A stretch of DNA of 11,663 bases from Bacteroidales bacterium UBA4459 (GTDB lineage Bacteria; Bacteroidota; Bacteroidia; Bacteroidales; F082), in contig DGOT01000226.1 in NCBI GenBank assembly GCA_002389465.1, positions 10,306-21,968 on the forward strand. Direction: 5' to 3'. Position 1 is the first letter of the stretch; each line of letters starts with the position of its first letter. Of the stretch, positions 7,643-11,663 are shown one piece after another. The notes beneath the pieces are model-generated. The model ran no database searches. It was not told the origin of the DNA and saw only the letters and a program-made list of their open reading frames with translations. A program made the translations under genes and the position numbers.

Positions 7643-9760
7643 CTAATAAGTTGCCAGTTGTAAAGTGATTTCTCTTCCCCTGGTTACCGGTGTGCCGGCT
7701 CTTACCGATTGCGACCGTACCCGTCCCTTTCCGTTTATCATTGTCTGGTATCCCAGATTCTCCAGCAGGTAAACAGCATCCTTAGCCTTCATTCCCACAA
7801 CGCTAGGGGTTGTTTCATCGGTAAAATATTCTGCGTTGATTTCAATCTTTTCACCGGATAATTCGGTAGTGACCCATTGATCATTGTGGGTATAATCGTT
7901 GCATGGATAGTTGAGTTCGCTATAAAGATTTTTCAGGTCGTGATACCAGACAGGGGTTGTTGCCGTAATCAATTCAATTGAATCAGATGCTGCTGTGTCA
8001 GTAAGTTGAAGAGCCAATGAGGTAGCATAAATTTTGTCGGATATCTCTCTGAAAACAGGTGCTGCTACAGACCCTCCGTAATATTTTCCTGCACTTGGAT
8101 TGTTCACTACAACGATGCAGGAATATTTCGGATTGTCGGCCGGAAAGTAGCCTACAAATGTAGCGTTGTAGTTTGTTTTGTTGTACTTGCCTCCCGTGGC
8201 TATCTGGGCGGTTCCGGTTTTTCCTGCTACCTTGTAAGGGGTATGGGCAAAAGCCCTCCGGGCGGTACCTCTTTCAACAACACCTTCCAGCAGCGACCGG
8301 GCCTGGCGGATAGTTTCTTTTGAAGCAACCCGGCTGTTCATAACCTCAGTTTCGAACTTCTCACTGGAAATACCTGCTTCGCGTATTTCCGTGACCAGCA
8401 TAGGCTTAACCATTTTTCCGTTATTGGCAACAGCGTTATAAACCGTCAGATTTTGCAAGGGAGTTATGGTGAGTTCATAGCCGATCGACATCCAGGGCAA
8501 GGAAGTTCCCCACCAGGTTTTTTTATTGGAGGGGTGCTTGATGTATGGTTTGCCTTCGCCCTTGATCTCAAGTCCCAGCGGTTTGTTAATGCCGATATCG
8601 TACAAACCGTCGATAAACTCGGAAGGATTCTCTTTATAAGCATCGTTGATAATCATGGAGATGCCTACATTGGATGAGAATTCAAAGGCGTCGCGGACGG
8701 TGATTCTCCCGTTCTTGATCTTATGTACATCCCTTAACGCCCTGCCGTAATAACTTGTGTATCCTTCACCTGTGATAATGCTGTCGGATAATTTTATTTT
8801 GTGGTCATCAAGTGCCACGAGCATAGAATAGAGTTTGAATGTAGAGCCTGGTTCAATACTTTCACCGATAGCATAGTTGTAGGTTTCCTTGTATTTATTG
8901 TCGGTACTGTCGTACCTGAGGTTTGCCATTGCCTTTATATGGCCTGTTTCCACTTCCATAACTATGGCACACCCCTGGAAAGCCTTGTTGTTAAGCAGTT
9001 GCCTGAGTAGGGCCAGTTCAGCAACATCCTGAATGTTGACATCCAGCGTGGTAACGATATCTAAACCATCCTTGGGTTCCACTTCATTTTCATCATGAAT
9101 CGGCACCCAGTCGCCATGATTGATACGGCGCAGCATCAGTTTGCCGTCTTCACCGGTTAGTATATCAGAATAGGCTCCTTCGAGGCCAACGTGCAGGTTC
9201 TCTTTTTTAATTTCATAACCGATGGTTCTGCCTGCCAGTTCTTGATAGGGCCTGGCGCGCGTTGTTTTTTGAATGGTGATCAGGCCGCCTTTGTATTTTC
9301 CCCTTCTGAAAATGGGAAGTTTCCGCAGGTACTTTAGCTGGTCATACGTTGCACTTCTGTTGAGCAGATAATATCTTTTTCCCTGTTTCCGTGCTTTTAT
9401 TAACTGGCTTCTGATCTGTCTTTTTGAAGATTTGCCGAAGATGTATGCGAGGCCTGCCGCCAGCGAGTCTATTTTACTGTTAAAGAGCTCATCGGAAATG
9501 TAGGGTGATGCTACATCAAACCGTACCTCAAAAGTGGGTACGGAAGTGGCCAGAAGGGTGCCATCGGCAGCAAGGATATTTCCTCTGTTGGCTTCGAGGT
9601 TTGCCACTTGTAGCTCCTGTAACTGAGCTTTCTGTTTGAGTTCGGCTCCTTCGGCAAACTGGATATGCAGCATTTTAGCAATAATCGCAATTCCGAAGAT
9701 CAGGATACCGAGATATACCAGATAAACACGCCACAATATGTCTTTTTTCTCGTCAGTCAA
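7643..9760 (-). CDS. ftsI: Septal class B penicillin-binding protein (FtsI/PBP3 type) with C-terminal PASTA domain
   Basis: Membrane-anchored transpeptidase that cross-links septal peptidoglycan with FtsW; 705 residues. It has a short cytoplasmic N-terminus, one membrane anchor (about 11-29), a dimerisation/pedestal domain beginning ANRGNILAADGTLLA (57-71), and a transpeptidase domain. The penicillin-binding motifs are complete: SxxK in EPGSTFKL (S306, K309), SxN in FSSNVG (S362, N364) and KTGTAQ (514-519). After a linker at about 585-648 comes one PASTA domain (about 650-703: TPSVVGMKAKDAVYLLENLG and RAGTPVTRGREITL). The start is a TTG: no ATG occurs in frame between the ftsL stop and codon 30, and codon 30 lies past the membrane anchor. 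A second TTG at codon 9 is possible but leaves almost no cytoplasmic tail. It lies three bases after the ftsL-like gene and in the same frame. Confidence 0.97.
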   Translation of the reverse strand: MTDEKKDILWRVYLVYLGILIFGIAIIAKMLHIQFAEGAELKQKAQLQELQVANLEANRGNILAADGTLLATSVPTFEVRFDVASPYISDELFNSKIDSLAAGLAYIFGKSSKRQIRSQLIKARKQGKRYYLLNRSATYDQLKYLRKLPIFRRGKYKGGLITIQKTTRARPYQELAGRTIGYEIKKENLHVGLEGAYSDILTGEDGKLMLRRINHGDWVPIHDENEVEPKDGLDIVTTLDVNIQDVAELALLRQLLNNKAFQGCAIVMEVETGHIKAMANLRYDSTDNKYKETYNYAIGESIEPGSTFKLYSMLVALDDHKIKLSDSIITGEGYTSYYGRALRDVHKIKNGRITVRDAFEFSSNVGISMIINDAYKENPSEFIDGLYDIGINKPLGLEIKGEGKPYIKHPSNKKTWWGTSLPWMSIGYELTITPLQNLTVYNAVANNGKMVKPMLVTEIREAGISSEKFETEVMNSRVASKETIRQARSLLEGVVERGTARRAFAHTPYKVAGKTGTAQIATGGKYNKTNYNATFVGYFPADNPKYSCIVVVNNPSAGKYYGGSVAAPVFREISDKIYATSLALQLTDTAASDSIELITATTPVWYHDLKNLYSELNYPCNDYTHNDQWVTTELSGEKIEINAEYFTDETTPSVVGMKAKDAVYLLENLGYQTMINGKGRVRSQSVRAGTPVTRGREITLQLATY

Positions 9761-9763
9761 GGG

Positions 9764-10156
9764 TTAACGATTATTTGTATTATTCACTTTCAAAGTTTTA
9801 ACCGGCTGTTTGTTTTCTTTGATGCCCATTGCTTCCAACTTTTTAGCCAGTTGCGACTGTTTTGATAATTCGGTGAGGTTCGATTTGCTGTCGATATATT
9901 CAAACCTCAGCTCTTTCAACTCTTTGTGTAAATGATTAATCCTCCTCACTTTTTCTTCAGCCAGGTAGTTGTTGGCTATGTAAATGAATGCCAGTAATGC
10001 GATGAACAATAAAAACGGAAAAAGCTTAAATGTTTTTTCCGTCAGGAGTTCGCCGCCGAGGATACGTTTGGTTGTTGTGCTTATTTCAGCTCCTACCTTC
10101 GGCAGTTTTATCTTCTTTTCCCTGTGGGGCTCCTTTATTTTATTTACCGGCTTCAT
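9764..10156 (-). CDS. ftsL: FtsL-like bitopic division protein
   Basis: A 130-residue bitopic membrane protein in the ftsL slot between rsmH and ftsI. It has a basic cytoplasmic N-terminus (about 1-43), one membrane segment (about 44-62, FKLFPFLLFIALLAFIYIAN) and a short extracytoplasmic region predicted to be coiled coil (about 66-110, with heptad-like leucines and many K/E/R), including the YIDSKSNLTELS stretch. FtsL proteins have little sequence identity, so the call rests on this architecture, the size and the gene order; Bacteroidota carry a divergent FtsL-like family of this form. By analogy it would scaffold the FtsW-FtsI pair in the divisome. The ATG is five bases after the rsmH stop. 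I see no catalytic motifs. FtsB/DivIC has the same architecture, but position favours FtsL. Confidence 0.85.
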   Translation of the reverse strand: MKPVNKIKEPHREKKIKLPKVGAEISTTTKRILGGELLTEKTFKLFPFLLFIALLAFIYIANNYLAEEKVRRINHLHKELKELRFEYIDSKSNLTELSKQSQLAKKLEAMGIKENKQPVKTLKVNNTNNR

Positions 10157-10161
10157 TTCGT

Positions 10162-11058
10162 TTAACTTATTTTTTCCGCAATCCGCAAGCGTGCGCTTCG
10201 TGCCCTGCTGTTGGTTTTTATTTCTTCTTCGTCCGGAACAATCACTTTCCGGTTAATGGCTGTATAGATCACTTCAGGGTTTCCGTAAAAATCTTTTTCC
10301 AACTTACCTTCGAAATTTCCTGTTTTGATCAGGTTCTTTACCAGTCGGTCCTCAAGCGAGTGGTACGAGATCACTACCAGCCGACCTTTCGGTGTCAGCA
10401 GGTCCGTAGCCTGCTTCAGAAAGTCTTTTAATGCATCTATCTCGTCATTGACAACTATGCGCAACGCCTGGAAAAGCATGGCCAGAGATTTGTTCAGTTT
10501 ATTCGGGACAAAACACTTTTGAACGGCATTAATCAGATCGTTCGTAGTTTCTATCTGCTGTTCTTCCCGTGCCGAGATAATAGCTTTCGCTACCCGGTAA
10601 CTATTCTTCAGTTCTCCGTATTCTCTGATTATATGGTTGAGCTCTTCGATTGCATACGAATTAACAATGTCAAAAGCAGAAACGGGAGCTCCCTGGTCCA
10701 TGCGCATATCCAACCGGCCATCAAGGCGGGTTGAAAAACCACGTTCTGCCATGTCAAACTGGTGGGAGGAGACACCAAGATCGGCCAGAATTCCGTCAAC
10801 GGAAGTAATACCATGAAGTTTCAGAAAGTTCTTCAGAAATCTGAAGTTTTGTGTGATTAGTGTAAAGCAGTCGTCCTCAATTGTATTCCGCACTGTATCT
10901 GTGTCCTGATCGAACCCATATAGGTGGCCACTGTCCAGTTGGTCCAGAATAGCCCTTGCGTGGCCTCCTCCGCCAAAAGTAGCGTCCACATAAATACCAC
11001 TAGGTTTTATCCGCAGGCCTTCAATACTTCTATGTAGCAATACAGGATTGTGGTACAT
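10162..11058 (-). CDS. rsmH: 16S rRNA (cytosine(1402)-N(4))-methyltransferase RsmH
   Basis: SAM-dependent methyltransferase (formerly MraW) that N4-methylates C1402 in the ribosomal P site. Length is 298 residues, slightly below the E. coli enzyme (313). It opens with MYHNPVLLHRSIEGL (1-15), typical of the family. The SAM-binding motif is YVDATFGGGGHARAIL (23-38), followed by GFDQDTD (48-54) and DGILADLGVSSHQFD (88-102). RsmH-specific blocks are RGFSTRLDGRLDMRMD (106-121), KLNKSLAMLFQALRIVVNDE (187-206), VVISYHSLEDRLVK (228-241) and the C-terminal NSRARSARLRIAEK (283-296). It lies four bases after the mraZ stop and belongs to the classical mraZ-rsmH-ftsL start of dcw clusters. No Shine-Dalgarno sequence precedes it. 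Confidence 0.98.
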   Translation of the reverse strand: MYHNPVLLHRSIEGLRIKPSGIYVDATFGGGGHARAILDQLDSGHLYGFDQDTDTVRNTIEDDCFTLITQNFRFLKNFLKLHGITSVDGILADLGVSSHQFDMAERGFSTRLDGRLDMRMDQGAPVSAFDIVNSYAIEELNHIIREYGELKNSYRVAKAIISAREEQQIETTNDLINAVQKCFVPNKLNKSLAMLFQALRIVVNDEIDALKDFLKQATDLLTPKGRLVVISYHSLEDRLVKNLIKTGNFEGKLEKDFYGNPEVIYTAINRKVIVPDEEEIKTNSRARSARLRIAEKIS

Positions 11059-11062
11059 TTAC

Positions 11063-11524
11063 TTAATTATCAGTTTCAAACTCGCCCATAACTTCTTCTG
11101 CCAAATCGGCAAAGTCATCCGAGTCATAGTCAACTGCTTTTTCGTAAGCAGTTTTATCCCAGATCTCGATGCGGTTCACAACTGATGTAAGTACGATCTC
11201 CTTTTTGATTCCGCCATAAGTCTGCAGGTCTTTTGGAATAAGCAACCTGCCAGAGCCGTCTAATTCAACCGGTTTTACTCCAGCCATGAACTTAGTGACA
11301 AATTCTGCGTTTTTCTTTTTGAACATATTCAGCTTGCTGACCATACTGGTTTCTTCCTGCCAGTGCTCCAGGGGAAACAACTCAAGGCATTTTTTAAAAA
11401 TGCTCCTTTTGATCACGAACCCCTGTTTGCTTGCTTCTCCCATTTGGTTTTTGTAGGGTGCCGGAAACATAAACCGCCCTTTAGCGTCCACTTTACATTC
11501 ATATGTTCCCAGAATATTAACCAT
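11063..11524 (-). CDS. mraZ: Transcriptional regulator MraZ
   Basis: A 153-residue protein with two tandem swapped-hairpin (AbrB-like) domains, the full family length. Each half carries the conserved core: DAKGRFMFP (13-21) in the first and DGSGRLLIP (89-97) in the second. The protein ends in an acidic tail (about 132-153). MraZ forms a ring-shaped oligomer. In the species studied it binds short direct repeats upstream of its own gene and regulates the dcw operon (a repressor in E. coli, reported as an activator in mollicutes). It is the first gene here, and its upstream region has phased GTGGTAAA repeats that fit such an operator. The ATG at 11524 precedes the usual N-terminus (MVNILGTYECKVDAKGR), so the start is well supported. 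Confidence 0.97.
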   Translation of the reverse strand: MVNILGTYECKVDAKGRFMFPAPYKNQMGEASKQGFVIKRSIFKKCLELFPLEHWQEETSMVSKLNMFKKKNAEFVTKFMAGVKPVELDGSGRLLIPKDLQTYGGIKKEIVLTSVVNRIEIWDKTAYEKAVDYDSDDFADLAEEVMGEFETDN

Positions 11525-11561
11525 AGAAAATCGCAGATTTATGGCGTAAATTTAGTAAGAA

Positions 11562-11599
11562 TTTACCACAATTATACATTGTTTACCACCTTTTACCAC
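11562..11599 (-). promoter_or_regulatory. Candidate MraZ operator: three phased GTGGTAAA direct repeats
   Basis: The octamer GTGGTAAA occurs three times on the minus strand, at 11592-11599, 11582-11589 and 11562-11569. The spacings are exactly 10 and 20 bases, so all copies face the same side of the helix. The missing slot (11572-11579) is occupied by the TATAAT box. Known MraZ operators are short direct repeats with about a 10-base period (TGGGN in E. coli, AAAGTGG-type in Mycoplasma). The TGG core, the spacing and the position directly upstream of mraZ match this pattern. Binding is inferred, not shown. Confidence 0.72.
11571..11576 (-). promoter_or_regulatory. Candidate -10/-7 promoter element upstream of mraZ
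   Basis: On the minus strand this reads TATAAT, and extended it is TATAATTG, one mismatch from the Bacteroidota -7 consensus TAnnTTTG. It lies 46 bases upstream of the mraZ ATG, predicting a start near 11562-11565 and a leader of about 40 bases. No good -33 TTTG is found at the usual spacing: the nearest TTTTG is too far upstream, and the -35 region is occupied by the GTGGTAAA repeats. Transcription may therefore depend on, or be blocked by, the repeat-binding protein. This is inference from sequence only. Confidence 0.4.
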
Positions 11600-11600
11600 A

Positions 11601-11623
11601 TTGTTAACAAAATGTTACATTTT
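11601..11623. repeat. Two adjoining short palindromes upstream of the MraZ boxes
   Basis: TTGTTAACAA at 11601-11610 is a perfect 10-base palindrome. AAAATGT (11609-11615) and ACATTTT (11617-11623) form a perfect 7-base inverted repeat around a single T. They share two bases and lie immediately upstream of the first GTGGTAAA box. They could bind a dimeric regulator at the upstream edge of the promoter. In such AT-rich DNA, chance palindromes of this size are also plausible, and they are too weak and too far from a T-run to be a convincing terminator. Confidence 0.35.
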
Positions 11624-11663
11624 CAGGCAGCTTTTTTTTCAGTAATCAGGGATAAAAAACTGG

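Larger units (their letters stand above)
11525..11663 (-). promoter_or_regulatory. dcw operon leader and upstream regulatory region
   Basis: This is the 139-base non-coding stretch upstream of mraZ, and the only such region in the window longer than 16 bases. It is AT-rich. Reading towards mraZ, it holds an A-run (11632-11639 as T on plus), two short palindromes (11601-11623), three phased GTGGTAAA repeats and a TATAAT box, then a leader of about 40 bases with no Shine-Dalgarno sequence. With all downstream genes nearly touching, this is the likely main promoter region for the whole cluster. No ORF of note is seen in it. The upstream neighbour lies outside the window. Confidence 0.7.

Noticed and set aside
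10030..10431. Plus-strand reading frame of 133 codons
   Set aside because: It spans the antisense of the rsmH 3' end and the ftsL 5' end. It is rich in F, C and S as expected for a shadow frame, and has no start context or family resemblance.
11631..11640. T-run upstream of mraZ as an intrinsic terminator of a neighbouring gene
   Set aside because: No GC-rich hairpin precedes the run on either strand. The only nearby pairing is four bases (CAGT/ACTG), too weak to support a terminator.
1..11663. A hidden accessory or defence system, mobile element or prophage remnant
   Set aside because: Every base from 1 to 11524 except tiny gaps is taken by canonical dcw genes with intact motifs. There are no inverted terminal repeats, integrase or transposase motifs, tRNA-like ends or CRISPR-like repeats.

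Overview
The window is a single, tightly packed division and cell wall (dcw) cluster, read entirely from the minus strand. It starts with mraZ at the right end and runs off the left edge inside murC. In transcription order the genes are mraZ, rsmH, an ftsL-like gene, ftsI (PBP), murE, mraY, murD, ftsW, murG and murC (partial). The gaps are 4, 5, 3, 2, 0, 16 and 5 bases, followed by overlaps of 8 and 1 bases. This points to one polycistronic, translationally coupled transcript. There are no RNA genes, insertion sequences, CRISPR arrays or foreign-looking islands.

The organism is probably a member of the Bacteroidota, perhaps a Bacteroidales/Marinilabiliales-type anaerobe or marine/gut relative. 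Four things suggest this. Shine-Dalgarno sequences are essentially absent before the starts. MraY is long (412 residues) and carries an extra hydrophilic segment. The FtsL-like protein is short and divergent, and the roughly 700-residue FtsI has a C-terminal PASTA domain. Finally, murF is missing between murE and mraY. The phylum call is inference from these traits; the exact genus cannot be read from the window.

The products cover much of peptidoglycan precursor synthesis and septal assembly. MurC, MurD and MurE add L-Ala, D-Glu and (from the DNPR motif) meso-diaminopimelate to UDP-MurNAc. MraY and MurG build lipid I and lipid II at the inner membrane face. FtsW and the FtsI-type PBP polymerise and cross-link septal glycan, and the FtsL-like protein is a likely divisome scaffold for that pair. 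RsmH methylates 16S rRNA, and MraZ is the cluster's usual transcriptional regulator. MurF and Ddl, needed to complete the pentapeptide, are not encoded here.

The only sizeable non-coding stretch is the 139 bases upstream of mraZ (11525-11663). It holds three copies of the octamer GTGGTAAA (minus strand) in 10-base phasing around a TATAAT box, which looks like a MraZ operator, plus two short palindromes further upstream. I see no undescribed system. The points worth a second look are this regulatory region, the TTG start of ftsI, the MraY insertion and the missing murF.
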